From Porphyrobacter sp. AAP60 (lineage in GTDB: Bacteria; Pseudomonadota; Alphaproteobacteria; Sphingomonadales; Sphingomonadaceae), in contig NZ_LJHV01000023.1 in the NCBI RefSeq assembly GCF_001296025.1, forward strand, positions 1 through 64,000: 64,000 nucleotides of DNA, written 5' to 3'. Every line of letters starts with the position of its first letter. The stretch's first letter is position 1. The position numbers and the translations under genes are program-made. The notes under the pieces were generated by a model. That model saw nothing but the letters and a program-made list of their open reading frames with translations, was not told where the DNA came from and did no database searches. Below are positions 9,268-19,139 of this stretch, piece after piece.

Positions 9268-10190
9268 CCGACGCGCCTTCCCCTCCCCCTGATACCCCGG
9301 CCAAGCAGGAATTGCTGCTTGTCACCGGCCTTTCCGGCGCGGGCAAGTCCACCGCGCTCGCGGTGCTGGAGGATCTGGGCTGGGAGACGATCGACAACTT
9401 CCCGGTGCGCCTGCTCAAACGACTGGTCGCCATGCCCGAAGAACCGCGCGGCCCGCTCGCGATAGGGTTCGATTCGCGCACCCGCGGCTTTGTCCCGGCT
9501 GATGTTATCGCGCTGGTCAAAGACCTCAGCGAGCGGGACGATGTGGCGCTGACCTTCCTGTTCCTCGATTGCTCCGGCAGCGAACTGGAACGGCGTTACA
9601 ACGAAACGCGCCGCCGCCACCCGATGGCCGATGGCCGCCCGGTGATGGAAGGCATCGCGGCGGAACGCGAATTGCTCGAACCGCTGCGCCGCTGGGCCGA
9701 AGTGATGATCGACACCTCGGCCATGACCAGCAATGATCTGCAAGGGCAGGTGCGCAAGCTGTTCGGCGCGGGCGAAGGCGAAGCCGCCATGACGCTGACG
9801 CTTTCCAGCTTCGGCTTTGCGCGCGGGATGCCGCCGCTTGCCGATCTGGTGTTCGACATGCGGTTTCTCGATAATCCGCACTGGGTGCCGGGACTGAAAG
9901 AATTGACCGGGCAGGATGCGCCAGTGGGCGAGCATATCGAACGCGACCCCGCCTTTGCCGATGTGTTTGCGCGCATCCGCGATCTGCTGCTGGTGCTGCT
10001 CCCGCGCTATCAGGTGCAGGGCAAGCCCTATGTCCATGTTGCCTTCGGTTGTACCGGCGGAAGACACCGGTCAGTTTACACCGCCGAACGGATGGCAGAA
10101 AGCTTGCGCGCTGCCGGATTTTCGCCCACTGTCAGACACCGCAATCTGGGCTCCCGCGCAGCCGACGAGATCGAACGCGATCGTCGTTAG
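9264..10190 (+). CDS. rapZ: RNase adapter protein RapZ
   Basis: This RapZ/YvcJ-family nucleotide-binding protein has 308 residues. Walker A is TGLSGAGKSTALAVLEDLGW. The conserved IDNFPVRLL follows, and the C-terminal signature FGCTGGRHRSVYTAERMA marks the RapZ C-terminal domain. In E. coli it controls small-RNA decay and amino-sugar synthesis; in alphaproteobacteria its role beside hprK and PTS genes is less clear. It overlaps hprK by four bases. Confidence 0.95.
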   Translation: MTDAPSPPPDTPAKQELLLVTGLSGAGKSTALAVLEDLGWETIDNFPVRLLKRLVAMPEEPRGPLAIGFDSRTRGFVPADVIALVKDLSERDDVALTFLFLDCSGSELERRYNETRRRHPMADGRPVMEGIAAERELLEPLRRWAEVMIDTSAMTSNDLQGQVRKLFGAGEGEAAMTLTLSSFGFARGMPPLADLVFDMRFLDNPHWVPGLKELTGQDAPVGEHIERDPAFADVFARIRDLLLVLLPRYQVQGKPYVHVAFGCTGGRHRSVYTAERMAESLRAAGFSPTVRHRNLGSRAADEIERDRR

Positions 10191-10282
10191 TCGCACGCCC
10201 GCAGCGGTCTGGCATTGTCCAGATGAATGCAAAAGCGTAAGGCTCGCACCCCGGCGGCCTAGCAACGGACCTTTTTTCACGC

Positions 10283-10708
10283 ATGATCGGCTTGATCCTG
10301 GTTACTCACGGTCGCCTCGCTGACCAATTTGTAGAAGCGATGGAACATGTTGTCGGCCCGCAGGACGGGATCGTCACTGTGTGCATCGGCCCCAATGACG
10401 ATATGGAACAGCGCCGCGCCGATATCGCCGATGCGATCCAGGCGGTCGACAGCGGCGGTGGTGTCATTATCCTTACCGACCTGTTCGGCGGCACGCCGTC
10501 CAACCTTGCGATCTCGCTGCTTAATGCCGGACGGATCGAAGTGATCGCCGGGATCAACCTGCCGATGCTGATTCGCCTCGCCGGTGCGCGCAAGGTGATG
10601 GATGTGACCGCGGCAGTGCTTGCCGCACAGACTGCCGGACGCAATTATATCACCATCGCCAGCGAATTGCTCGGGCAGGAAACCGCCCCCGTCCGGGCCA
10701 AGGCCTGA
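10283..10708 (+). CDS. PTS EIIA component, mannose family
   Basis: The protein has 141 residues. The phospho-accepting histidine is in LVTHGRLA (His9), and ILTDLFGGTPSNLAI is a strong EIIA-Man signature. No EIIB or EIIC gene accompanies it, so it is probably regulatory, receiving phosphate from HPr encoded 11 bases downstream. It is 92 bases from rapZ and very likely in the same operon. Confidence 0.92.
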   Translation: MIGLILVTHGRLADQFVEAMEHVVGPQDGIVTVCIGPNDDMEQRRADIADAIQAVDSGGGVIILTDLFGGTPSNLAISLLNAGRIEVIAGINLPMLIRLAGARKVMDVTAAVLAAQTAGRNYITIASELLGQETAPVRAKA

Positions 10709-10719
10709 AGGCGCGGCGC

Positions 10720-10998
10720 ATGGGGGAAGCACGGCAAACCGTTCTGATCGTCAACCAGCGCGGGCTGCACGCACGGGCCAGCGCGAAGTTTGTCGGCATG
10801 GTGGCTGGCTTGCCCGAAGGGATGAAGGTCACTGTATCCAAACCGCCGCACAGCGCGGCTGGCGGATCGATCCTCGGCCTGATGATGCTGGGCGCGGCAA
10901 AAGGCGATACGGTGGAGGTTGCGGTCGAAGGCGATAATGCCGATGCCGTTCTGGCTGAACTGGTCGCGCTGGTCGCCAGCGGGTTCGGCGAGGATTGA
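10720..10998 (+). CDS. ptsH: Phosphocarrier protein HPr
   Basis: The protein has 92 residues. The active-site histidine lies in RGLHARASAKF. The regulatory serine region reads AGGSILGLMMLGA, consistent with phosphorylation by the HprK encoded upstream. It forms with EIIA and HprK a phosphorelay without a sugar permease. Enzyme I is not in this window. The start follows 11 bases after the EIIA stop. Confidence 0.93.
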   Translation: MGEARQTVLIVNQRGLHARASAKFVGMVAGLPEGMKVTVSKPPHSAAGGSILGLMMLGAAKGDTVEVAVEGDNADAVLAELVALVASGFGED

Positions 10999-11031
10999 CG
11001 CGGGGCTGATCGGCCTTCAGCAATACGCCCC

Positions 11032-11832
11032 ATGCGCAAGCACATCACCGGCTTTTCCAATCCGACCGTCAAATATCTGCGGTCCCTGCGCGACAAGAAG
11101 CATCGCAAGCAAAGCGGCCAGTTTCTGGTCGAAGGGCTGCGACTGCTTGAGGATGCACGCGCCAGCGGGCGCTTGCCGCAAACGCTGGTGATGGCAGAAG
11201 GGCGCGAACACGCCTTGCTGGCGCGCTTGGAAGCCGAGGTTGTGGCGGCGGGCGGCGAAGTGATTGCGACCACGCCCGATATCCTCTCCAAAATCACAGG
11301 CAAGGACAACGCGCAGAGCGTGGCCGGCGTGTTTGATGAGTGGGGTACATCGCTGGAGGCACTGGACCGCAGTGCTGCGCCGATCTGGCTGGTGGCGCAG
11401 GCCCTGCGCGATCCGGGCAACTTGGGCACAATGCTGCGCACCTGCGATGCGGTTGGCGCGGGCGGGCTCATCCTGATCGATGACTGCGCCGATCCTTTCA
11501 GCGCCGAAGCCGTCCGCGCGAGCATGGGCGCGGTGTTCACTGTGGGTCTGGCACAGGCGCGGTGGGAGGAGTTTCTCCCTTGGCTGCGCGGCGGTGCTGG
11601 CCAGCTGGTCGCGGCCAGCTTGCGCGATGCGGTGCCCTATCGCGGAGCGGCATTCGCTGCGCCGTGCTTCATTCTGGTCGGCAACGAATCGCAGGGCCTG
11701 CCCGAGGAATATGAAGCGGCGTGTGACCTGCGGGTGACGATGCCTATGCTGGGACGGGCAGATTCGCTGAACGCGGCCGTGGCGGGCGCGGTGCTGGCTT
11801 ATGAAGTGCTGGCGGGGGTTGAAAGCAACTAG
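11032..11832 (+). CDS. TrmH/SpoU family RNA 2'-O-methyltransferase
   Basis: The protein has 266 residues. An N-terminal substrate-binding domain (FSNPTVKYLRSLRDKKHRKQSGQFLVEGLRLL) is followed by a SPOUT catalytic domain with motif 1 ALRDPGNLGTMLRTCDAVG, motif 2 FILVGNESQGLPEE and motif 3 MPMLGRADSLNAAVAGAVLAYE. It methylates ribose in rRNA or tRNA using S-adenosylmethionine; the exact site cannot be told from sequence. It lies 33 bases after ptsH and is convergent with the next gene. Confidence 0.9.
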   Translation: MRKHITGFSNPTVKYLRSLRDKKHRKQSGQFLVEGLRLLEDARASGRLPQTLVMAEGREHALLARLEAEVVAAGGEVIATTPDILSKITGKDNAQSVAGVFDEWGTSLEALDRSAAPIWLVAQALRDPGNLGTMLRTCDAVGAGGLILIDDCADPFSAEAVRASMGAVFTVGLAQARWEEFLPWLRGGAGQLVAASLRDAVPYRGAAFAAPCFILVGNESQGLPEEYEAACDLRVTMPMLGRADSLNAAVAGAVLAYEVLAGVESN

Positions 11833-11836
11833 CGAC

Positions 11837-12364
11837 TCAAGCGCGGCCCATACACCAGGGGTCCGGGTTCATATCAACCGGCGATTCAGCGCGGTCCGGT
11901 TGCGCAAACCGGGCTTTGAAGGTGAAAGCATGCGGCGATGGGCCGTAGCGATCCAGCATCCACAGCCGGGACAACCCTTCGCTGATGGTCGGCTCGTTCC
12001 CGGCCTCAATCCACCAGAGCGCCTGATAAGCGCCGTCGAAACGTTGAAAATACTCGCGGCGGCGCGCCATTTCTGGCGTATGCGCGCTGCGATAGACAAA
12101 TTCGAACAGCGCGTCAGCATTGCGCCAAACTGACATGTTGACGATGAGCAGCGGATCAGGCGCGATCGCTATATCGGTGGCATTGCCAGCTTCGCTTTGC
12201 AGCCGCCAAACGAAGCCCGGAGATCTGTCGGCGAGCGCATTGATCCGTTCGAGCGCGTCGAAGAATGGCTGAACCTGCGGATCGCCTTCGGGCGCAGTAA
12301 GCCGCCCGATATTGATCTGGGCAAGATGCCAGGTGTCCGCCGCTGCTTCAGAATCTCTCATCAT
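11837..12364 (-). CDS. DUF3291 domain protein
   Basis: The 175-residue soluble protein begins with WHLAQINIGRLTAPEGDPQVQPFFDALERINALADRSPGFVWRL and later contains FVYRSAHTPEMARRREYF and ALWWIEAGNEPTISEGLSRL, the recognisable DUF3291 pattern of a dimeric alpha/beta barrel related to monooxygenase-like folds. Function is unknown. It is the second gene after rmuC with a nine-base gap, so the two are probably cotranscribed. Confidence 0.8.
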   Translation of the reverse strand: MMRDSEAAADTWHLAQINIGRLTAPEGDPQVQPFFDALERINALADRSPGFVWRLQSEAGNATDIAIAPDPLLIVNMSVWRNADALFEFVYRSAHTPEMARRREYFQRFDGAYQALWWIEAGNEPTISEGLSRLWMLDRYGPSPHAFTFKARFAQPDRAESPVDMNPDPWCMGRA

Positions 12365-12373
12365 TCACTACCC

Positions 12374-13813
12374 CTATTCGGCCGCGTCGTTGCTTGCCGC
12401 AATCGCGGGATACTCCGCCTCAACCGCGTCCGCATCGGCAGCATTGTAGCGCGGCGCGCTTTCCACCAGCGGCACATCCTCGATCGCGCGTTTGCCGATT
12501 TCGACGCCCTTTTCCGCCAACCGCCGTCCGGACGACAGCACGTTGCGTTCAAAGCTGCCGACGAACTTGTTGTAATTGTTGACCGCGCTTTCCAGCCCGC
12601 CGCCAACGCGCTTGAGGTGCTGAGCGGCGGTTTCGAGCCTGCCATACAATTCCGCACCCATCCGCCCGATTTCTTGTGCCTCCTTGGCGAGTCCATCCTG
12701 CCGCCATACTTGCGCCACGGTCCTTGCAATTGCGACGAGATTGGTCGGCGTCGCGAGCAGCACGCGGCGCTCAAAGGCGAAGTCCCAAAGCTTCGGATCG
12801 GACTCAAGCGCTGCGGTGACGAAATGTTCGCCAGGGATGAACATGATGACGTAGTCAGGCGCTTCGTCAAACTGGCTTTGATAGCTTTTGGCGCTCAGTG
12901 TTTGGACATGATTCCGCATTGATTTGGCGTGCAGATCAAGGTGACGTTTGCGCTCTGCGTCATTGTCCGCCTCGAACGCTTCTTGGTATGCATTGAGCGA
13001 AACCTTTGAATCTACAACCAGCTTTTTCTGGCCCGGCACGTTAATAATCGCGTCGGGGCGCAGGCGCCCTTCGTCGGTTTCAATCGAATGCTCCATGATG
13101 AAATCTGTATGTTGCGCAAGGCCGCACTGTTCGAGAAGGTTCTGCAAAGCGCGCTCCCCCCAGCGCCCCCGCGCTTTGGGGGCGTTAGTCAGCGAATTGC
13201 CAAGCCGCTGCGCCTCGCGTCGGACGTCCTCTTGACCCTTGCGCATTTCCTCTATCACACCGGTCAGCTGCCCGAAGGCATCGGTGCGCTTGGCCTCCAG
13301 TTCGGCCACCTGCTTTTCGTAACTCGCCAGCCGGTCACCAACAGGGGCGAGCAACGCTTTCAGCTTTTCCTCGCTGGCTTTTTCCGAATGGCCAAGGCGT
13401 TCTTCTGCCCTCTTGAGGAATGCCTCCTGCGCCTTGCCCAGCACAGCCGCGCCGGTGTTTTCAAACTCTTTCAGCAATTTGTCGCGCGATTCTTCGAGCA
13501 GGCGTTTCTGTTCGGCAAAACCGGCGCGTTCAGCCCGGAACTGCGCGTTTTCGCCGCGCGCCGTTTCGAGTTGCTGGGCAAGCCCGTCGGCCCGCGCCGC
13601 CCGTTCGCCCAATGTCGCAACCTCGATCCGTGCTGCGCCCAATTCTGCAATGGCGCGTTTGAATTCGCTGGCCTGCTCCACGCCTGCCGCTTCGGCCGCC
13701 GACAGCCGCTTACGCAGGTCCGCAAGCGGGCGCGAGGCCACAAACCAGCCCGTCCAGACGCCCGCCAGAAGACCCGCAACCAACAGCGTCACAGCAAAAA
13801 ATGTTTCAGTCAT
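12374..13813 (-). CDS. rmuC: DNA recombination protein RmuC
   Basis: The protein has 479 residues: an N-terminal membrane anchor (FFAVTLLVAGLLAGVWTGWF), a long coiled coil to about residue 190, then the RmuC nuclease-like domain (GRWGERALQNLLEQCGL, DEGRLRPDAIINVPGQKKLVVDSKVSLNAY, VIMFIPGEHFVTAALE). RmuC limits chromosome inversions at short inverted repeats in E. coli. It is divergent from the copper-storage gene. Confidence 0.94.
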   Translation of the reverse strand: MTETFFAVTLLVAGLLAGVWTGWFVASRPLADLRKRLSAAEAAGVEQASEFKRAIAELGAARIEVATLGERAARADGLAQQLETARGENAQFRAERAGFAEQKRLLEESRDKLLKEFENTGAAVLGKAQEAFLKRAEERLGHSEKASEEKLKALLAPVGDRLASYEKQVAELEAKRTDAFGQLTGVIEEMRKGQEDVRREAQRLGNSLTNAPKARGRWGERALQNLLEQCGLAQHTDFIMEHSIETDEGRLRPDAIINVPGQKKLVVDSKVSLNAYQEAFEADNDAERKRHLDLHAKSMRNHVQTLSAKSYQSQFDEAPDYVIMFIPGEHFVTAALESDPKLWDFAFERRVLLATPTNLVAIARTVAQVWRQDGLAKEAQEIGRMGAELYGRLETAAQHLKRVGGGLESAVNNYNKFVGSFERNVLSSGRRLAEKGVEIGKRAIEDVPLVESAPRYNAADADAVEAEYPAIAASNDAAE

Positions 13814-13920
13814 CGTCGGAACATAGGCCGAACATTAATTGCAGCCAACCCCTCCTTTTTCCCCAGATTCGGAACATTGCCCGGTCGCTCATGTTCAGTC
13901 TGGGTGAAGGAGAAACAGCC

Positions 13921-14319
13921 ATGTCCATCAAGAAGATGATACAGGAGCATCCCAATGTCGGGGCTGACTTCAATGAAACGCTGGCGGAAGCCGTGCGCCA
14001 TGCCATGTATTGCGCAGCCATTTGCAACAGCTGCGCCGACGCATGTTCAGCCGAAGACGGCGATATGAGCGCCTGCATCCGCCTCTGTACGGATTGCTCG
14101 GACATCTGCACTGCAACCTATCGCGTTGCGACCCGCCGGACGGCAGGCAATGTTGCTGTAATTCAAGCACAGCTTCGGGCGTGCATTACTGCTTGCGAGC
14201 AGTGCGCTGGCGAATGCGCGAAGCATGACAACGATCATTGCCGCCGCTGCGCACAGATGTGCCGGGAATGTGCAGATGATTGCCTGAAGGCGCTCAACAA
14301 TATGGCGCAGGCTGCCTGA
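13921..14319 (+). CDS. Cytosolic four-helix-bundle copper storage protein (Csp3-like)
   Basis: The protein has 132 residues with 17 cysteines, spaced as CxxxC and CxxC along predicted helices (YCAAICNSCADAC, CIRLCTDCSDIC, CITACEQCAGEC, CRRCAQMCRECADDC). This is the DUF326/Csp four-helix bundle that holds many Cu(I) ions inside. No signal peptide is present, so it resembles the cytosolic Csp3 class. The start at 13921 follows a GAAGGAGA ribosome binding site. It stands alone. Confidence 0.88.
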   Translation: MSIKKMIQEHPNVGADFNETLAEAVRHAMYCAAICNSCADACSAEDGDMSACIRLCTDCSDICTATYRVATRRTAGNVAVIQAQLRACITACEQCAGECAKHDNDHCRRCAQMCRECADDCLKALNNMAQAA

Positions 14320-14332
14320 CGATTACGCTGCA

Positions 14333-14357
14333 ACCACCTGCCAAGCTGGCAGGTGGT
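14333..14357. terminator. Bidirectional hairpin between csp-like gene and def
   Basis: A perfect 11-base inverted repeat (ACCACCTGCCA and TGGCAGGTGGT) with a three-base loop lies exactly between two convergent genes. It has no T-tract, so it is a terminator candidate or an RNA-stabilising hairpin serving both strands. Confidence 0.6.
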
Positions 14358-14364
14358 CGCCCAA

Positions 14365-14937
14365 TTACGCCGCCTGACGGATTTTCTTCAGCTTCTTCAG
14401 CGCCATCGCCTTTTTCAAGCGCGAGAGGTGATCGATGAACAGGATGCCTTCGAGGTGATCCATCTCGTGCTGCAAACAGGTTGCCATCAGGCCTTCGAGC
14501 GCCTCTTCATGGGTCGCACCGTCGAGATCCTGATACCGCACGCGGCACGTCGCCGGGCGTTCGACATCGGCGTAGATTTCGGGGACCGAAAGGCAGCCTT
14601 CCTGATAGATCGACAAATCCTTGGCCGGATCGAGAATAACGGGGTTGATGAATACCCGCGGTTCTTTCTTCGTTGCTGGGTGCGTGTGCGAATGCCCGTC
14701 ATGCGCGCATTCGACCGGCTCTGCATCGGGATCGTCCGGTTGCAGATCGATCACCAGCACCCGCTTGGGCACGCCGACCTGGATCGCGGCAAGACCAATG
14801 CCGGGGGCATCATACATCGTCTCGAACATGTCTTCGACGAGGGTGCGCAGATCGGCATTGAACTCCTCCGGTTCAACCGGGATCGAGATGGTTTTCAACC
14901 GGGGGTCCGGCACTTCAAGGATTTCGCGGATAGCCAT
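14365..14937 (-). CDS. def: Peptide deformylase
   Basis: This enzyme removes the formyl group from nascent proteins. In the 190-residue protein, motif 1 is [10 protein letters not shown], motif 2 EGCLSVPE with the metal-binding Cys, and motif 3 QHEMDHLEG with the two His ligands and catalytic Glu. Between motifs 1 and 2 sits an insertion of about 20 residues with [11 protein letters not shown], unusually rich in histidine. The start MAIREILEV was chosen over an upstream ATG seven codons earlier by family length. Partner fmt is divergent beyond recR. Confidence 0.95.
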   Translation of the reverse strand: MAIREILEVPDPRLKTISIPVEPEEFNADLRTLVEDMFETMYDAPGIGLAAIQVGVPKRVLVIDLQPDDPDAEPVECAHDGHSHTHPATKKEPRVFINPVILDPAKDLSIYQEGCLSVPEIYADVERPATCRVRYQDLDGATHEEALEGLMATCLQHEMDHLEGILFIDHLSRLKKAMALKKLKKIRQAA

Positions 14938-14978
14938 GCTGCGCAGATAGGCGAGCATTGCAGAGATTTCAACGCAGC

Positions 14979-15575
14979 TTAACCGACCGGCCTTCTTGCG
15001 CGTAAGGCCTGCGCCAGCGTGCCTTCGTCGAGGTAATCAAGCTCGCCGCCCACCGGCAGGCCGTGCGCCAGCTGCGTGACCCGCACGGGGAAGGCTTCGA
15101 GCCGCTCGGCAATGTAATGCGCGGTGGTCTGCCCTTCGAGCGTGGCATTCATCGCCAGCACCACCTCGTCCACCCCGCCGCCGTCGACGCGGGCGAGCAG
15201 GCTGGCAAGGTTGAGGTCTTCGGGCGCGATGCCGTCGAGCGCGGAAAGCCGCCCGCCCAGAACGTGGTAGCGACCGGGAAACAAACGCGCGCGGTCAAGC
15301 GCCCAGACGTCCGCCACTTCCTCCACCACACAAAGGAGCCGCGCATCGCGGCGCGCATCGGTGCAGATACCGCAGGGGTCACGTGTGTCGACATTGCCGC
15401 AGGTCCGGCATTCCACCAGCGTTTCGGACACTGCCGCCAGCGCCTCCAGCAGCGCGGGCAGCGCCTGTTCGCGGTGCTTGACCAGCCACAGCACCGCCCG
15501 CCGCGCCGAACGCGGGCCCAGGCCCGGCAGCCGGGCGAGCGCGGAACTCAGAGCCTCGATCTCTTGCGATGCCAT
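14979..15575 (-). CDS. recR: Recombination mediator RecR
   Basis: The protein has 198 residues: helix-hairpin-helix [16 protein letters not shown], zinc finger [16 protein letters not shown], then a Toprim domain ([37 protein letters not shown]). With RecF and RecO it loads RecA at gaps. The start at MASQEIEAL matches family length. It sits 41 bases upstream of def on the same strand and may be cotranscribed. Confidence 0.95.
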   Translation of the reverse strand: MASQEIEALSSALARLPGLGPRSARRAVLWLVKHREQALPALLEALAAVSETLVECRTCGNVDTRDPCGICTDARRDARLLCVVEEVADVWALDRARLFPGRYHVLGGRLSALDGIAPEDLNLASLLARVDGGGVDEVVLAMNATLEGQTTAHYIAERLEAFPVRVTQLAHGLPVGGELDYLDEGTLAQALRARRPVG

Positions 15576-15628
15576 GGGTGTAGAGATAGGGGCTGCGCTT
15601 CGCTTAACAAAGGCTGCGGGCAAGGCTT

Positions 15629-16534
15629 ATGCGCATCATCTTCATGGGGACGCCCGAATTCGCAGTGCCGGCCCTGCGCGCGTTGCAGGAAGCGGGGCAC
15701 GAGATCGCCTGTGTCTATACCCAGCCGCCGCGTGCCGCTGGCCGGGGGAAGCAGCTGCGCGCAACGCCGGTGCAGGTGGCGGCAGAATCGCTGGGCGTGC
15801 CGGTGCGGTGTCCGGTGTCGCTGAAAGGTGAAGAAGCGAAGGCGGAATTTGCTGCCCTGAATGCCGATGTGGCTGTGGTTGCGGCTTACGGCCTGATTCT
15901 GCCGCAAGCGGTGCTGGATGCACCGCGCCACGGCTGCCTCAACATTCACGCCTCACTGCTGCCACGCTGGCGCGGGGCTGCGCCGATCCACCGCGCGGTT
16001 ATGGCGGGGGACGAGGTGACGGGCGTGACGATCATGCAGATGGAAGCGGGGCTCGATACCGGACCGATGCTTCACAAGATTGTCGTGCCGGTCGGGCGCA
16101 AGACCACGGGCGAACTGTTCGGGGAGCTTGGCGCAGTCGGCGCTGCCGCGATGCTGGAGGTGCTGGCTGATCTGGGGGCCTTTCCGCCCGAGGCACAGGA
16201 TGATACAGCAGCGATCTATGCACCCAAGATCGACAAGGCAGAGGCGAAGATCGACTGGGCCAAACCCGCCGAGGTGATCGAGCAGCAGGTGCGCGGCCTT
16301 GCCCCCTTCCCCGGCGCATGGTTCGTGCTGGAAGGCGAACGGGTGAAGTTGTTGCTTGCAGAGCTTGCTGACGGCTCCGGTGCGCCCGGGGAAGTGATCG
16401 ATAACGACCTGACGATCGCCTGCGGTGCGGGCGCGATGCGGCCCGTTCGCCTGCAACGCGCAGGTAAGCCAGCGATGGACCGGAGCGATTTTCTGCGCGG
16501 CAATCCGGTTCTAACAGGCATTGTCATCCAATAG
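15629..16534 (+). CDS. fmt: Methionyl-tRNA formyltransferase
   Basis: This enzyme formylates initiator Met-tRNA using 10-formyl-tetrahydrofolate. In the 301-residue protein, [19 protein letters not shown] begins the Rossmann-like domain, and the catalytic/folate signature is [21 protein letters not shown] with the [17 protein letters not shown] block. The C-terminal tRNA-binding domain follows about residue 205. It is divergent from recR and def, which encode the opposing deformylase. Confidence 0.96.
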   Translation: MRIIFMGTPEFAVPALRALQEAGHEIACVYTQPPRAAGRGKQLRATPVQVAAESLGVPVRCPVSLKGEEAKAEFAALNADVAVVAAYGLILPQAVLDAPRHGCLNIHASLLPRWRGAAPIHRAVMAGDEVTGVTIMQMEAGLDTGPMLHKIVVPVGRKTTGELFGELGAVGAAAMLEVLADLGAFPPEAQDDTAAIYAPKIDKAEAKIDWAKPAEVIEQQVRGLAPFPGAWFVLEGERVKLLLAELADGSGAPGEVIDNDLTIACGAGAMRPVRLQRAGKPAMDRSDFLRGNPVLTGIVIQ

Positions 16535-16659
16535 CGGCGTCTGGCCCATTGACCCTGCCAGCGGCCGGTGGGATCAAACGGTCATCCGAAGGGGGAAAGC
16601 TTTCGCGCCGGTGACGGCTGGGAAGCACGCGCTCTGTTGCTGACACAAGGAATCCCGCA

Positions 16660-17151
16660 ATGCGATCAACCTCTCTGGTCGGCCTGTGCGTGCTTGCTCT
16701 TGCATCCTGCGGACAAGCACCTGAAGGACTGGCCGAAGATAGCGCCCGGAACAACAAGGACGGTGCTGTTTCAGTCACCACAGCCAGCCTGTCTGCCACG
16801 CGCAGCAATCCGCCCGAAGACCAGTATATCGAATGCGTGAATGCCAAGCCCAATGGCACCACGACCCGCCATTTCTTCATCATCTATGGCGGCGCGCTGA
16901 AAAGCTATTCTTCGTTCCGGAACTATGCCCGCGATTTGTGCGATCCCGGCCAGCCGGATTGTGCGATGGGATGGCAGGGCGACAAGATCGGTTCCTACAG
17001 CAAGAACGGTAATGGCGTGATCAACCAGTTGCTGGTCGATCTGGACAGCATGACGATGGAACGCGCGGTGACGACCGCCGCACGCGGGGTCGAAATCTCG
17101 CAAGCGACCTGCACAGCCTCACCGCTTCCCGAAGGTATCATCATCGACTAA
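16660..17151 (+). CDS. Hypothetical lipoprotein
   Basis: The protein has 163 residues. A lipoprotein signal peptide ends at the lipobox LASC (Cys at about 17), so it should be anchored to a membrane. The mature part carries four more cysteines and a compact domain beginning YIECVNAKPNGTTTRHFFIIYGG. An AAGGAA ribosome binding site precedes the ATG. No family is recognised. It lies between fmt and truA on the same strand. Confidence 0.7.
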   Translation: MRSTSLVGLCVLALASCGQAPEGLAEDSARNNKDGAVSVTTASLSATRSNPPEDQYIECVNAKPNGTTTRHFFIIYGGALKSYSSFRNYARDLCDPGQPDCAMGWQGDKIGSYSKNGNGVINQLLVDLDSMTMERAVTTAARGVEISQATCTASPLPEGIIID

Positions 17152-17187
17152 GGGCAGCGGCATGTTGCACGCTGCCGCTCTTTGTCG

Positions 17188-17949
17188 ATGAACCGCTTTG
17201 CCCTCACTCTGGAATTTGACGGCACGCCGTTCCAGGGCCTGCAACGCCAGCGCCACGGTCCAAGCGTGCAGCAGGCGGTTGAAGAGGCGCTGTTCCGGAT
17301 CGCTGGCGAGACGGTTACGCTGAACTCCGCCGGGCGCACCGATGCAGGCGTCCACGCGCTGGCGATGCGGTGCCATATTGATCTTGAAAAAGACATCACC
17401 CCGTTCCGGCTGATGGGCGCAATCAACGCTCAGCTTCGGCCCGATCCCATCGCTGTCACCGCCTGCGAAATCGTGCCGGACGATTGGCATGCGCGCTTTT
17501 CCTGCACCGGGCGGCGCTATCTTTATCGCATCGTCAATCGCCGCGCCCCGCTGGCCCTTCTGCGCGACCGGGCATGGCAGGTGTCACCCGCCCTTGATGC
17601 CGATGCGATGCACCGGGCTGCACAGGTGCTGGTGGGGCACCATGATTTTACCACCTTCCGATCAGTTCATTGTCAGGCCGCCGATCCCGTAAAATCGCTG
17701 GATTTGCTGGACGTCGAACGTGTCGGCGATGAGGTGCATATCCACGCCGCCGCCCGTTCCTTCCTGCATCACCAGGTGCGCAGCATGGTCGGCTGTCTCA
17801 AGCTGGTCGGCACAGGGACATGGGACAAAGCCCGCCTTGCCGCCGCCCTTGCCGCGCGTGACCGTGCTGCTCTAGGGCTTAACGCACCCCCGTACGGCCT
17901 CTACTTCGTGGAGGCGATTTACCCGGATTCGAGAGAGGAATCACAATGA
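17188..17949 (+). CDS. truA: tRNA pseudouridine synthase A
   Basis: This enzyme makes pseudouridine at positions 38-40 of tRNA anticodon arms. In the 253-residue protein, the catalytic aspartate lies in [34 protein letters not shown] and [13 protein letters not shown] are further TruA signatures. The ATG at 17188 was preferred over a TTG two codons upstream. The next gene begins inside its stop codon. Confidence 0.96.
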   Translation: MNRFALTLEFDGTPFQGLQRQRHGPSVQQAVEEALFRIAGETVTLNSAGRTDAGVHALAMRCHIDLEKDITPFRLMGAINAQLRPDPIAVTACEIVPDDWHARFSCTGRRYLYRIVNRRAPLALLRDRAWQVSPALDADAMHRAAQVLVGHHDFTTFRSVHCQAADPVKSLDLLDVERVGDEVHIHAAARSFLHHQVRSMVGCLKLVGTGTWDKARLAAALAARDRAALGLNAPPYGLYFVEAIYPDSREESQ

Positions 17950-19070
17950 CGACCAATGGGACTACCACTGGAAAACAGCTTTTCACCACCCTCACCGCCG
18001 ACGGCAAACTGACGCTGGAAGTTGCGGAAAGCGAGTTCCCCGCGCCCACCGGCAATCAGGTGCTCGTCAAGATGGAAGCCGCACCGATCAATCCGTCGGA
18101 TCTGGCAATCCTCACCAGCGCGGCTGATTTTGAAACTGCCGAATACACTTCAGGCAAAGTTGTCGCCGCCATGCCCGAGCCGTTCCTGACCGGGAACAAG
18201 GGCCGCCACGGCCAGCGCCTGCCTGCCGGCAACGAAGGTGCGGGCACGGTTATCGCCACAGGTGACGGCGACATGGCCAAGGCCCTGATGGGCGCGCGCG
18301 TCGCCTGCGTTCCGGGCCATGCCTTCAGCCAGTATGCCATCGCCGATGCAATGATGTGCATCCCGCTGGGCGAACATTCTTCGGAAACGGGCGCATCAAG
18401 CTTCGTCAACCCGATGACGGCGCTGGGCTTTGTCGAAACTGCGAAGATGGAAGGCCATTCGGCGATCATCCACTTGGCTGCCGCATCGAACCTCGGCCAG
18501 ATGCTGAACCGCATCTGCGTGGAAGACGGGATGAAGCTGGTCAACATCGTGCGCAAGGAAGAGCATGTCGAACTGCTGAAGTCGCAGGGCGCAACCTATG
18601 TGGTGAACTCCTCGGCCCCCACATACATGGCCGATCTGCGCGCCGCGATTGCGGAAACCGGCGCTTACCTCGGCTTCGATCCGATCGGCGGCGGACAGGC
18701 CAGCGACGGCGTGCTGAAAGCGATGGAACAGGTCGCATCGAGCCAGATGGGCGAATTCTCGCGCTATGGATCAAACCAGCAGAAGAAAATGTACATCTAC
18801 GGCAGGCTCGATCTCAGCCCGACGATCCTGACGCCGTCCTATGGCCTGCAATGGAGCATCGCAGGCTGGCTGCTGACCCCGTTCCTCCAACGCGCAGGGA
18901 TGGAAACCGTGGGCCGGATGCGCAGCCGCGTGCAGGCCAACCTCACCACCACCTTCGCCAGCCATTACAAGGCCAAGGTGACGCTGGAAGGGATGCTGGA
19001 GAAAGTCGCGATCTGCGATTACCGCCAGATGAAGACCGGCGAAAAATATCTGGTCACCCCCTGGGGGTGA
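17946..19070 (+). CDS. Medium-chain (zinc-independent) alcohol dehydrogenase/quinone reductase-like protein
   Basis: The protein has 374 residues. An N-terminal GroES-like domain ([33 protein letters not shown]) is followed by a Rossmann half ([20 protein letters not shown]). No zinc-ligand pattern of classical alcohol dehydrogenases is seen, so it resembles the quinone-oxidoreductase or enoyl-reductase branch. The ATG overlaps the truA stop by four bases, with GAGAGGAAT just upstream. The substrate is unknown. Confidence 0.8.
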   Translation: MTTNGTTTGKQLFTTLTADGKLTLEVAESEFPAPTGNQVLVKMEAAPINPSDLAILTSAADFETAEYTSGKVVAAMPEPFLTGNKGRHGQRLPAGNEGAGTVIATGDGDMAKALMGARVACVPGHAFSQYAIADAMMCIPLGEHSSETGASSFVNPMTALGFVETAKMEGHSAIIHLAAASNLGQMLNRICVEDGMKLVNIVRKEEHVELLKSQGATYVVNSSAPTYMADLRAAIAETGAYLGFDPIGGGQASDGVLKAMEQVASSQMGEFSRYGSNQQKKMYIYGRLDLSPTILTPSYGLQWSIAGWLLTPFLQRAGMETVGRMRSRVQANLTTTFASHYKAKVTLEGMLEKVAICDYRQMKTGEKYLVTPWG

Positions 19071-19075
19071 CAACT

Positions 19076-19096
19076 TCCCTCCTGTTTGAGGAGGGA
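19076..19096 (+). terminator. Hairpin after the MDR reductase gene
   Basis: TCCCTCC and GGAGGGA form a perfect seven-base stem with a seven-base loop directly after the stop codon. There is no T-run, so termination is inferred only from position. Confidence 0.5.
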
Positions 19097-19102
19097 TCGG
19101 AT

Positions 19103-19139
19103 GCTGGGGCGCGACATCTGCCAAAGATCGCGCCCCAGC
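19103..19139. terminator. Strong 12-bp hairpin, possible terminator for tRNA-Leu
   Basis: A perfect inverted repeat GCTGGGGCGCGA / TCGCGCCCCAGC surrounds a 13-base loop. It lies between a plus-strand gene and a minus-strand tRNA, so it could end transcripts from both sides. It lacks a T-tract. Confidence 0.5.
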
